In this document: positions 45,612 to 55,663 of the stretch, piece by piece
Layout: each line of letters starts with the position of its first letter
Numbering within the stretch: position 1 is the first letter of the stretch
Origin: Margaritispora aquatica
Taxonomy: Eukaryota > Ascomycota > Leotiomycetes > Helotiales > Discinellaceae
Length of the DNA stretch: 64,000 nt
Assembly (NCBI GenBank): GCA_007644065.1
Contig: VJWN01000022.1
Span: 310,001-374,000, forward strand
Reading direction: 5' to 3'
Notes under the pieces: model-generated
The model's input: only the letters and a program-made list of their open reading frames with translations
What the model was told of the DNA's origin: nothing
Databases searched by the model: none
Translations under genes and position numbers: made by a program

Positions 45612-47733
45612 GGCGGATCTTTGAACTATGTTTGTTGGAGTTCGATATTGTTGAGTTTTAAGTTTGTTGGATGAAAGACGGGAGGCCCGGTATCAAAGGC
45701 GGAGAAAACTTGATACCCTAAAAACGCTGTACCGTGGACTGAAGTCCACAGCGGACCAATCAGAGGCAAACTTATTCAGGTTTTCTAAATTGCGTGCAAA
45801 GTGACAAGAAGTATTCCGATTGATTATAGTGTTTTTGGTCTTGAATAGTTGATCGTGTAGCGAGTAGCGGGAGAATCATCATGTAAGACCACAACTCTTG
45901 GAATAAGCAACATTTAGCAAGCTCATGAGGTAGATTTTGAGAGTAGGATTAGGCTTCGTAAAATGTTGCGCCAGTGTAATGTTCCCATCCGAAAGTTGGG
46001 CTGTACATATCCCTGTAGAAATAAGAATCTGACATCGGCCTAGAGCGCACCACAACGACTTCAGCCCTAAATTGTTTCGAATCATCTTTGACCAATAATA
46101 TTATTCCATCCCTGCCCCCAAACAAGTTACGACAGGAATTAAAAGGGCGTATAAGTGGCAGTAACCAGTCGGATGCCAAGAATCAAGAATACGAAAGCAG
46201 CCGCCTCGACTTTGACGTCAAAACATGACAACAGATTATGCAGGAGAGAGAAAGTCACCTAGCGGGTGGGAAAAGACTATGAAACCCCGTAGCTTTGAGT
46301 AGCCAGTCAGCTGAGCCAGCTCATGCCCATTTTCGAGAGGTTATAAAATTCCCTGTTGAGCTGAAGATGGAGCGCTTATGAGGGTATATGTCCGGAGAGT
46401 CCATTCGCATAGGCAAGGGTGAGCCTGCAAACAAAAAGATGCTTCGATACGTCAAAAACTGACCTCTCCAATAAGGAATTGGCTTTCTCGGGTGATATGA
46501 TGTTTGCGGTCTACTTGTCCACATCTCTACACCACACAAGAAATTTGCTCTGAACGACATTCACAAGGGTGTTTCCTCGCGGCACTCCTTTCATCGATTG
46601 TAGATAACCCAACCCATTGGTGGAGGATACATTGGCAGATGGTGCCCTTTTAACCACCAAAATCATCATTGGGGGCGAGAAAATAGCAGCTCCGGAGATA
46701 TGAGGAAAATGTCTCGGACATAACCATGGGAGCGAACCTCACCAGCAGAGACTCCTCGGCTGTGAATAAAGAACAGTAACACTTAGTCTAGGTCATACTA
46801 TATGCCATAGAATACGAAGTTGCAAGACATGTTGGAGAGCAACAGGGAGGAACCTATGACGTTCTGCACGCCATTCGACTTGACATACTGCGGATAATAC
46901 TTCAATTGGAGTTTCTTAAGATATAAAAAGACGTCTAAATTGATGGGTTAAGATGCTTGGTCCTCAAGTCAACGAATTGAGTGTTCCCAGTGTGACTTGC
47001 GACATGATGCGAGTACAGCAAGAGGGTCTCGGCAAATAAATTCCCCGAGTCCGAAGTCCAAAACTGATCGAAGGTAATTTCAACCTCACTCTTCGGAATA
47101 TACGAAGATTAACACCACGATCAAGGGCGTACCGTCCGGTTATCATAATTTCAAAATGCAAGAGCAGAAGAGTCTATCATGCTGTGAAATTGAAATAGTT
47201 TATCCTCTGATCAGCTCGAAAATCCCTCGACTCCCTCACTACTAGTTACTTGCAAAAGAGTCAACGTAGACATCCACAATCCACCAGTCTTGCCAGCAGT
47301 GCACCGCGGGGTGTTGAGATACACAAGGAGACATACTAGATCTGCGGGCAGGAATAGACAAGCTCAAGGAGTCTAAGACAGCAGTGTCATGAGCTCTGTT
47401 AATATGCCAAGCACAAGCCGTTACTTAGCTACATGAACATATGTGCCAAGAAAGATCCTAAAGACATTTTTATGGCTAGACTCATCAATACTCTTCGAGT
47501 TTTCAATTGAAACCACATCAAACTGCCGTTCTTGCTAAAATATCAGTCATAACTAAACTCAAAGTTCACTACTAAATATGAAGCGGGGTCGGTGAAGTGG
47601 CCGGCAAGCGGTCATTCTCCGCTCTCTTCGTTTTCGTCACACCAGCTAGTTATCCTTAAAGTATCGGCATACTCCATGAGTACAAGGCAGTTATCGATTC
47701 CACACATTCAAGCCACCAGAAATAACAGTCAAT
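45612..47733. other. Spacer between divergent genes
   Basis: 2.1 kb with no recognised gene between the minus-strand regulator and the plus-strand dehydrogenase. A 12-base palindrome TTTGACGTCAAA (CRE-like core TGACGTCA) is at 46211-46222. The last ~150 bases are the dehydrogenase 5' region. Confidence 0.5.
46211..46222. promoter_or_regulatory. Palindromic CRE-like site TTTGACGTCAAA
   Basis: A perfect 12-base palindrome with the TGACGTCA core bound by fungal bZIP factors of the Atf/CRE class. It lies in a divergent intergenic region, 600 bases upstream of the regulator's start. Binding is inferred only. Confidence 0.35.
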
Positions 47734-48847
47734 ATGGACGAGTCTTCAGGAGAGTCCAAATACATCAATATAAGTGCTGCAGCAGCTCGTTCGTGTGTTG
47801 AAGGAATACTGATAGGGAATGGAGTTTCCTCGGACAATGCAGCAATCATTGCAAAATGTCTTGTGCAAGCAGATCTTCGTGGTGTAGATACTCATGGGAT
47901 GAATCGTATTCCATCCTATATGGCACGTGTGAGGCAGGGCGTGCTGGATCCCAAAGCAACACCAACACTTACGAAGGTTACTCCAGTCGTCGGACAGGTA
48001 GGGATGGTGTCAAGCATATGATCAAAGCTGATGTGTCATCCAGGTTGATGGCAACAATGGCTTTGGATTCTTAGCAGGACATCAAGGCATGTCATGTGCA
48101 ATCGAGATGGCAAAAGAATTTGGTATTGGAATGGTTTCTATCAAGCGCTCCAATCACTTTGGGATGTCCGCTTGGCTTGTACAGCAAGCTCTGGATGCAG
48201 GCATGATGAGCCTTGTTTTCACAAATTCATCACCAGCACTTCCAGTCTGGGGAGGTAAATCGAAGCTCATGGGTGTCTCGCCGATTGCTTGCGGTGCTCC
48301 TGGTGGAAAAGAACCTCCCTTCATTCTAGACATGGCACCATCAATTGCAGCGCGAGGAAAGATCTACAAGGCAAAACGACGAGGAGAGAAGATTCCCATG
48401 GACTGGGCTTTAGACGGTGAGGGTAAACCAACAGATGACCCCTCAAAAGCTCTAGAAGGGGTCATGCTTCCTATGGGAGGACCAAAAGGATCAGCTCTGT
48501 CAGTGATGATGGATGTATTTTCAGGTGTTCTCTCTGGATCTGCCTTCGCAGGACACGTGACCAATCCTTACGACCCTTCTAAGCCAGCAGATGTTGGGCA
48601 TTTTCTCATTGCAATCAAACCTGACTTGTTTATGAGTTTAGAAGACTTCAAGGAGCGCATGGACTACCTTTACCAGAGGGTGGTCACTTCGGATAAGATG
48701 CATGGTGTTGATCGGATCTACTTTCCAGGAGAAATCGAGCAATTAAAGGAGAAGGAGAGAATACGTGATGGCATTCCTCTTGTAGATGCTGAGATCGAAG
48801 CTCTGAATGCCGAAGCGGCATTGGTTGGCGCAGCCCAGCTATCATGA
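47734..48847 (+). CDS. Malate/L-lactate dehydrogenase (Ldh2) family oxidoreductase (355 aa)
   Basis: Two exons, 47734-47997 and 48044-48847, with a 46-nt intron (GTAGGG...CCAG); 355 aa. It belongs to the NAD(P)-dependent Ldh2/YiaK family, unrelated in fold to classical lactate dehydrogenases. Visible hallmarks: ADLRGVDTHGMNRIPSYM, the proline- and glycine-rich VDGNNGFGFLAGHQG at the start of exon 2, IKRSNHFGMSAW with the catalytic His, FTNSSPALPVWGG, and FILDMAPSIAARGKI. Further on are DPSKALEGVMLPMGGPKGSA and VFSGVLSGSAFAG. Length fits the family (330-360). Members oxidise 2-hydroxy acids such as malate, lactate or ureidoglycolate, or reduce imino acids; I cannot tell the substrate. There is no targeting signal. 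Upstream CT-rich DNA is promoter-like. Confidence 0.92.
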
Positions 48848-50881
48848 ATATCTCGGTATAATTAGTATTAAGATTTACTCTTTTTCCAGTAGCTTCACAC
48901 TGGCAATAATGCCATGAACTTCACTTTCCTAAGGGTTATCTGCGGTTATACATTCCTAATGTTAGACCTTTTCTACGCGGTCGTTGCTATCCCATTGTCT
49001 GCCATTATTCTTTGGGCTAAGATTCAAATGATTAGCAACCACAACACTCCTTGAATCTGCTAATTAGCGAGAATGTTGACTAGGCCACTACCACTAATTG
49101 GCGTCTGCAACATGCATGTTACTTCCTAGCTTTAATAATGAAATCCTCAACTCAAGACCGGATGAAAAGCAATACCTCGTCTCAATCCAACGCCTCTCAC
49201 TCGGCTCCTCCTTTCCCCCATTTCAGCTTACTGCCAATTACCACGTCTCATCCGCTATCATCGTTGAATCAGTTTCGAGGTGCAAGCATCTTTACGAAAT
49301 CCCGGTCAATTCGATATTGCGAAATAATACGAGGTCGCATATGGCAAGCTATCCTGGCTCGCGTCCAAAACTGGCCAAACATACATTGGGGGCTAAATCC
49401 AACTACACACCAACATCCATCCACACACATTACGACGCTTGTTCCGAAAACCCATCTTGATTCCCGGACTCTCCGTTCTCCATGTCGCACTCGCTTCCAT
49501 TGTTCAACGCCAATGGCTATCGTTCCGTCGTATTTTAGCCAATGACGGACGGAGATTGGCGCTTCAAGACTCGCACACCCTGCCTGCTTTGAGGCTGAGG
49601 GTGTGTTCAAGACTGCAGAATTGCTCGGTTTATACCCCTTAGACAAAATGGATGTCTTTCTTTTGACGTCAAGACGTGCGTAGTCGATATTTGAAGAAGT
49701 GCCAGCGCACAGTTTGACGTCAAATGTTGAGTTACATGACAGCTGGGGAGCTGACTCAAACTCTTGTAAATTATGAAGGGAGTTTACATCGCTTATTTCC
49801 AAAGCTGAAGCTGGGGGCTACTACCCTGTTGTTTTCCTTACTTGAGAGACCGAAGAAAGGATATCTGGCACCTCCCTAGCAATTCACTCTGAAAGTCTTA
49901 TGATTTTGCCTTCCCTTTCATTCCTCTTTGCTCGCTAGTACTAAGATGATGAGAGCTTTGCATCGTAAGCATCCAAACGGTCTTGCATGTTCTCATTGTT
50001 GGAAACTGCCCAGCGAAATTTTCTAGAGAGGCAGAATTTCTACATTTTGCTGATAACCAAGATCGCCGTACTGGCCGAGTATTTTCTGTAATTGTAAGTG
50101 TGCATCATGAATTGGATTTATATCGTGAAAGCGATAGGAGATGGTTCATATTGTCAGCTTCTGAAGGGCTGGAACGCATACCAGGTAGTGACTGGGGTAC
50201 ATTCACGTGATGCCTAAGACAACTCGTGACATCCAATATTTCAATCTTCCTATATCTCTTTAAAATCCCGAGACTCATGAAAGCTTAATATATGAGCCTC
50301 ATGGTGCGTTTTTCAGTTGGCAATCATTTCTAGACTCTAATTTTGTCGTTCCGACGAACAGTGAGCCTCATTCTAAATGCATCTGGTTCCTGGAACTCGG
50401 CTTCGTCATCCGAGCCGAGCCGAGCCTATTCCCGAACATCACCTGTCATATGACGATTGAACAGGTCATGTCGAAACTCACTTGCACCAATGCACAGCAT
50501 TTCGAGTCGATCTTACCTAATTGTCGATGAATTCTCCCGTCTGTCTGGTTCGGATAGATTCCGAAGAGAATTATTTCTGGATCTATGGCTTATGGTGCAA
50601 TTATCACGATTTCGATGAGACAGCTGTTGCGCAGGTGAGGATGATATACTCCCTTCGAACCCCAGCACCTATTGAATTCAAGAACAACGCTCAAAATTCG
50701 AAGCAGAAGAAAATTACTATTGCAATCAAATCAAGCAGGAAAATCAAATACAAGCAGATACACGCCGAAGAAGTGAAGCATATTCCATCAAGCATCAGAC
50801 ATATCTGAACACACTGGAGACAAACAGCACAGTCTGAAAGAAGTTATATAAAAGCAAACCCACCACCAAAGGATCTTCTCC
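48848..50881. other. Spacer, overlapping frames not called
   Basis: Two plus-strand frames (49098-49460, 49138-49545) and a minus-strand frame (49269-49802) overlap the same 500 bases; none has family content or introns. Two more TTTGACGTCAA palindromes lie at 49662 and 49713. A TATATAAAA box at 50845 precedes the small ORF at 50882. Confidence 0.45.
50845..50853 (+). promoter_or_regulatory. TATA-like box before the small membrane ORF
   Basis: TATATAAAA lies 29-37 bases upstream of the ATG at 50882. That is close for a TATA element, so transcription might start at or beyond this ATG. Confidence 0.35.
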
Positions 50882-51148
50882 ATGACAAACGCACGACACA
50901 AATCCGAACGGCGAATCGTCACCTTACAAATTCTACTGGCAGTTGGGATCAGCGCCGTTATTGCTGGCATTGTGGGAGGCGTCACGGGGAGTGTTGGGAG
51001 TTGGGCGAATAAGAATGCGGGTACTACCTATGCGGAAGTTAATGGGACGGCGAATGGGACGACGGTGAGGAGGTGGAATGACGAGACGAGGTGGAATGGA
51101 GGCGCGGGCCATCGGAGGGAGGGGGAGATCGTGAGGTTGTGGAGGTGA
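50882..51148 (+). CDS. Possible small single-pass membrane protein (88 aa)
   Basis: The ATG gives a short basic head (MTNARHKSERR) followed by a convincing membrane segment (ILLAVGISAVIAGIVGGVTG, about residues 17-36) and a polar, Asn/Gly/Arg-rich tail. This looks like a small tail-in-lumen membrane protein, but no family was recognised and the tail is low in complexity. A TATA-like box lies just upstream. Chance open frame remains possible. Confidence 0.4.
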   Translation: MTNARHKSERRIVTLQILLAVGISAVIAGIVGGVTGSVGSWANKNAGTTYAEVNGTANGTTVRRWNDETRWNGGAGHRREGEIVRLWR

Positions 51149-52112
51149 GAGAAAGGAAGAGGGAAAGGAAAAGTAAGCCAGTAGAATACGGTTCTTGAGA
51201 TGGCTCTCTCAAGAAGAGATATGTCAGAAACAGGCAAAACAGCGAGTAGGCAGTATTCAGGACAGATCTGTTGTGTGCCAACGATTCTGAAGTTATCCTC
51301 CTAGATTGGCTGATCTGATAGATGGTGAAAACCTCGATGAGGAGAAAGATAAACTGGAGTAGAAACAAGATATATTGCGAGACACACGGTCTTGCGAGCT
51401 TTTGCGTTCGAATCATAGAGCATAATGCTTCTCTGTTGAAAATAACTATTCTTTTGATTGTGATGTATTTATGCATGCTGATCATTAGAGGTTGATCAAC
51501 TTACCTCCGTAGTCCTTTTGTTCCAAACCTATAGAGAAAGAGGAGTGAAAAGAAGGAAAGATACCATGTCAATAATCTTTCGGCTGGTTAAGTGCTATGA
51601 TCAACACTCGCTTCGGCAGTGATGTCTCACCAGATTCCCCTTGCCCTATACGAAGGAAGCGGAACAGCCACTATTTACGCGATCTCGAATTCATGGCCAT
51701 GGTTTCAGTCCACTGCATGTAAAGACAAGCCAAAACTTTGCTTTCTCAAGCAGTGGCTGTCCTGGACCTCGTTTCCCGTGATTTAAGTCGCCAATTGAGG
51801 CGGTTGACAATGTTATAATTGGATCGGCCGTACATGTTGTTGTCACTGCAGGAGAAGTACTCTCCCAGCTGACCGACTACATATCTCTACTCTATATGTT
51901 AGCAGATATAATTCAACAAGCGATAGTGGGCGAACGTAGTTAATGGAGATCCAGAGAGGTGGGTTGTGTATAAAAGTGAGGATCTCTTCTTGTCTTTTGT
52001 CTTTCCTTCATCCTATTCCACCTCATCATTCTCACTTCCTTTGCAATACAACTTTTCAATTCACATCACCTTCTAAGCTTCTAAACCATCCAACTTCACC
52101 CAATACTCCAAC
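51149..52112. other. Spacer and promoter of the cysteine-rich peptide gene
   Basis: No gene. The last 150 bases have a TATAAAA box at 51969-51975 followed by a long pyrimidine-rich leader (CTTTCCTTCATCC...), typical of highly expressed fungal secreted-protein genes. Confidence 0.5.
51969..51975 (+). promoter_or_regulatory. TATA box of cysteine-rich peptide gene A
   Basis: TATAAAA, 138 bases upstream of the ATG at 52113 and followed by a CT-rich leader. Confidence 0.5.
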
Positions 52113-52442
52113 ATGAAGCTCTCCTTCGTCCCACTTACCATTCTCTCCCTCTCCCTCTCCATATGCGGTACCACCATGGCTGCACCAGCCGCCGTCCCAG
52201 TGTCAAAGCCAAGGACCGAGAAAACCCTCAATGTCATAATTGCCATTGATGCCGCGGTCTGCTCTCCACCAGGTCGTACGTCTCTCCCTCTTTTGAGCTT
52301 TCCACTTTTTATTTCTCTCTCGCTCTGTCGGTATATCGAGTGTGGAACACTGCTAACGCAAATTCTCGGTTCAGACTTTTGCATGAGCCATGAGAGATGC
52401 TGCTCGGGAAATTGTAGCTACTCAACCGAAATGTGTTACTAG
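52113..52442 (+). CDS. Secreted cysteine-knot-like peptide A (76 aa precursor)
   Basis: Two exons, 52113-52275 and 52375-52442, with a 99-nt intron (GTACGT donor, GCTAAC branch, TTCAG acceptor). The precursor is 76 aa: a signal peptide (MKLSFVPLTILSLSLSICG, cleaved near TMAAP), a short pro-region with PRTEKTLNVIIAID, and a mature C-terminus with six cysteines spaced C-x6-C-x5-CC-x3-C-x6-C. That is the cystine-knot (knottin) spacing. The gene at 62239 has the same layout, intron position and exon-2 length (68 nt). A GTCGTA donor three bases earlier would give x5 in the first loop; GTACGT fits both the consensus and the paralogue. Function unknown: secreted inhibitor, effector or antimicrobial-like peptide are all possible. 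Confidence 0.8.
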   Translation: MKLSFVPLTILSLSLSICGTTMAAPAAVPVSKPRTEKTLNVIIAIDAAVCSPPGRTSLPLLSFPLFISLSLCRYIECGTLLTQILGSDFCMSHERCCSGNCSYSTEMCY

Positions 52443-52709
52443 GCGGTGGCACAAAGTGAGTGAGGGTATGCTTGCTCTGGCGGAGGTGGAAATAGAAGTA
52501 GTGCTGTGATGTCTACTTTGGTTTTGTTCGTCGAACTCGAGACTTAGATGTAGTGAGCTGTGAGGGAACAAATTGCGATTGACTTTGGTACACTTGCGCC
52601 TTTTTAGCTGCATTCCGCACGCAAGTTGGAAATATTGGTTGGAGATGGGAAAGTAAACTCATCACAGTGACGACTGTACTTAGTCAAACCGCAAGCCACC
52701 TCACAGAAA

Positions 52710-53699
52710 CTACGCAATGTGAATCTCAGCTTCTCCTCCCACATCATCAGAACCTCCTTCAAGCTCCTTCCAATCAATCTCCATAGCCCTGAGAACCTGA
52801 TCTACAAACGCGCAATCGACTGGAGGCCTCTTCCAGCGCTCCAAGACCTCCATTCCATCCACCCATGTATTTCTGTACCACCTGCTCACATTTTGAAGCT
52901 TCATGAAATGCCGCGACAAGATCGCTGCCGATATCGCCATTGTGAAAGCGCTCACTGTTGGCGGCGGGAGTGGGTCTCCATTCTCGGTTTTGGGTATTCG
53001 GATGCCCGCTTGGATATCGTGCTGAGTTTGGTCTTGGCTCCGTCTTACCCTCTGCTCGAATACTGGAGTATCGCTTGAACTGAATGGTATGGGCAAGAGA
53101 GGAGCGCGACGATCGCTTATGAGTAATTTTATATTGGCCAGCTTGCCGTATCTGGGAGCGAGCATTGTGACTGACACCAAGGCTTCTGCGCCTGGGAAGT
53201 GCCTCGGGTCCAATGGCCGTGTGATGAAGTTTGAAGGATCAAGAACGACGTATGGGAGATTTGAGACTTCATTGAGAGTGAGCCTCTCCAGGAAATACCG
53301 CAGTGCCCACGTGCCAGCTAGGAGGATCCGGTCCCTTCGGTCATCAAAATAGATTGGCAGGTGTAGCGCGGTGCTGAATTTTAGACTATAGAATTTCGAG
53401 GCCAGAGAACGAGTATAAGAGCATACATGCAAAAGTGGAGGAACTTTACTGCTCGCTACACATAGAGTGTATTTCTCAGTTGTGCTAGGTTGAAGAGAAT
53501 AATACAATGGTCGCTGTTCGTGGTCCTCTGCTTCGAGAATGTGGTTGACGAATACACGAGGACGGAACTCTATGAGTCGAGGTCCTGGAAGTGATAATAA
53601 CCATATTTTGTCCTGGAGCTCCTGGGGGAGAAGAGAGAAGGATTGGAACGAGTTTGAGATTGTAGAAGATCTTGAGATTGAGCCCTCTGATGGGGACAT
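52710..53699 (-). CDS. 2EXR domain-containing protein (329 aa), intact
   Basis: A single-exon gene; the first ATG at 53699 gives MSPSEGSISRSSTISNS. The 2EXR motif comes almost at once (FQSFSLLPQELQDKIWLLSL, about residues 18-37) and is followed by LIEFRPRVF and the usual second element PPLLHVCSYTRSLASKFY. The C-terminal half (HFMKLQNVSRWYRNTWVDG) is helical and charged. There are no lesions. It lies 267 bases from the cysteine-rich peptide gene, tail to tail. Function unknown. Confidence 0.85.
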   Translation of the reverse strand: MSPSEGSISRSSTISNSFQSFSLLPQELQDKIWLLSLPGPRLIEFRPRVFVNHILEAEDHEQRPLYYSLQPSTTEKYTLCVASSKVPPLLHVCSYTRSLASKFYSLKFSTALHLPIYFDDRRDRILLAGTWALRYFLERLTLNEVSNLPYVVLDPSNFITRPLDPRHFPGAEALVSVTMLAPRYGKLANIKLLISDRRAPLLPIPFSSSDTPVFEQRVRRSQDQTQHDIQAGIRIPKTENGDPLPPPTVSAFTMAISAAILSRHFMKLQNVSRWYRNTWVDGMEVLERWKRPPVDCAFVDQVLRAMEIDWKELEGGSDDVGGEAEIHIA

Positions 53700-54491
53700 C
53701 TTACGCTGTGGGATAATGCAGTCTTGCAAAGGGGAATCGGTAGATACAGGTCTGTCAACTATATTCTACAGACATGCCAGTTGTATATTAAAAAGGTTGA
53801 AGAGAAGATGTTCCCGCTGACGAGACACGAGGTTTCAATTTGAGACATTGCCTGTCTGACGCACAGATCACATGACTTACAGGTTGCATCTCTCTCGCTT
53901 GGTCGAGGGTAACAGAACATGCAGCTTGGCAGGGGCAACTTTCTGCCAATTTCGCACACGCCATGTATTAGTATCTACTTTGACACACTACCTACTCAGT
54001 TCGTGGTCGAGGGTACAATGTTCCAATGTTTTCCAATGTTTATTCTCAAGATATGTTGTTCTCTGGTGAGCCCACGGGTCAATTAATGGTGAGCTTTAAC
54101 TGGTTGAAGCAGACGAGATACCTTGTAGCCAAGGATTATTCTCAGCCTAATTGCTGACTGCCAACATTGCACGAAAACACTTGTTGTTGTGATGTTGTCT
54201 TTCCTTTAGAAGATTTCATGTTGACTTTCGTATCCTCTCGGCTGTCCCAACCAAGTTCCACTCAAGCACCTTGCCCAGATTGCAAACATAGCAATTCGTA
54301 AAATTGAGGAAGTGTGCATCTGAGAAAGAGGTAGTGGAACAAGTAAATTATATCCTCAATAATTCCCCTAATTACTCAGCCATTCACTAACTCGTTTCCA
54401 AGCGCCCATTGTAGGAATCTCAGTTTATCCAAGCTTGTTGTCTTTAGAAATTACAACATTAGTGTTCATTGAAAGCCACAAGCTCGTCACT
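53700..54491. other. Divergent promoter spacer
   Basis: The 0.8 kb between the starts of the 2EXR gene (minus) and the sulfotransferase-like gene (plus). No gene recognised. Confidence 0.5.
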
Positions 54492-55431
54492 ATGTCGGAC
54501 CCCTCAAAATGGACACACCCCATGGTGCCTAAACGACAACATGGTCCTCCCTCTGTAATCCACGCAGGACTCAGTATGTATCAATTCACCGGGCTTCCTC
54601 CCTCACTTTTACCCCACTACTCCCCACACCACCCACGCTAACCCTCCTGCAGTGCGAACCGGAACCCTCTCAATGGCCCGTGCCTACGACATCCTCGACC
54701 TCCGCTCCCACCACGGACTGGACATGCTCATGGGCCCCTCTCCCACCCTCGGCGCAGAGCAATGGTCGCTCCTCGAGCTCGCCGCCGAAGGAACTTGGCC
54801 TTCTGTCCCGGGTGCGCGCCTCCCCGCTCACCGCTTCACGCGCGACGATTGGGACGAACTCTACGGTGACTACGACGTTGCGACAGACGTAGCATCTTAT
54901 TTCGTGGACCAGCTGATTGAATGCTACCCCGACGCTAAGGTGGTGATCGTCGAGCGTGACTTCGAAAAGTGGTGGGCGAGCTTCGAGACGCAGGTTATGG
55001 ATGGTTTGTTTAATCCGTTCTTAGGGCCGTTGATGGGGTTCTTGGCGCGGATGACAGGCTTGAGGGCTGGATTGGCAATGCAGAAGATGTTGTTGGGGTT
55101 TTTTGGGGCGAAGGATGCGAAGGGTATAAAAATGAATGCGAGAGCGGTGCATAAGGCGTATTATAAGAAGATTAGGGAGTTGGTGCCGAAGGAGAGAAGG
55201 CTTGAGTATAAGCTTGGTGATGGATGGGAGCCGCTGTGTAAGTTTTTGGGGAAGGATGTTCCGATCGGTATGGAGTTTCCGAATATTAATGATAAGGTCG
55301 AGCATCGGGCAAGGCAGATGCAGGAGGGAAAATTGGTTATGGGAATGTTGTGGGATAGCATACGGTTGTGGGTTTTGGCCTTGGTGAGCATTCTGGTCAC
55401 TGTGATTGCAATTTGGATCGTCAAGACGTGA
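54492..55431 (+). CDS. P-loop sulfotransferase-like protein (286 aa), tail-anchored
   Basis: Two exons, 54492-54573 and 54653-55431, with a 79-nt intron (GTATGT...CTGCAG) that splits the first codon of MRTGTLSM; 286 aa. It resembles the fungal sulfotransferase family (Sulfotransfer_4). The 5'-phosphosulfate-binding loop is RTGTLSMARAYDILD after a PSVIHAGL strand, and a second conserved strand reads ECYPDAKVVIVERDFEKWWASF, the 3'-phosphate region. The C-terminus is a ~20-residue hydrophobic segment (WVLALVSILVTVIAIWIVKT), so the protein is probably anchored by its tail in the endoplasmic reticulum or another membrane with the enzyme in the cytosol. PAPS-dependent activity is assumed from the family; the substrate is unknown. 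Exon 2 is GC-rich compared with neighbours. Confidence 0.85.
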
Positions 55432-55663
55432 ATTGTGCAAAAGATTTAGAATGAATGAATGAATGAATGATACCTGGAATGTGGTGCATTTGGAAGGGGT
55501 TAAGTTCACGATTGAATCAAGACACGCTCAAGGACACGTTTATTTTTGGGCATTGCAAAAGCATGCAAGCGTCTCTTGATATTTTCTCGCACTATATATC
55601 TTGTTTTGTTGGAGCCAAAGACTAGGCATTGTGATGCGTCTAGAAGCATTTTAGATTTAGGAT

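Noticed and set aside
49098..49802. Overlapping plus- and minus-strand ORFs of 120-177 codons
   Set aside because: No start context, no introns, no recognisable motif; the frames shadow each other.
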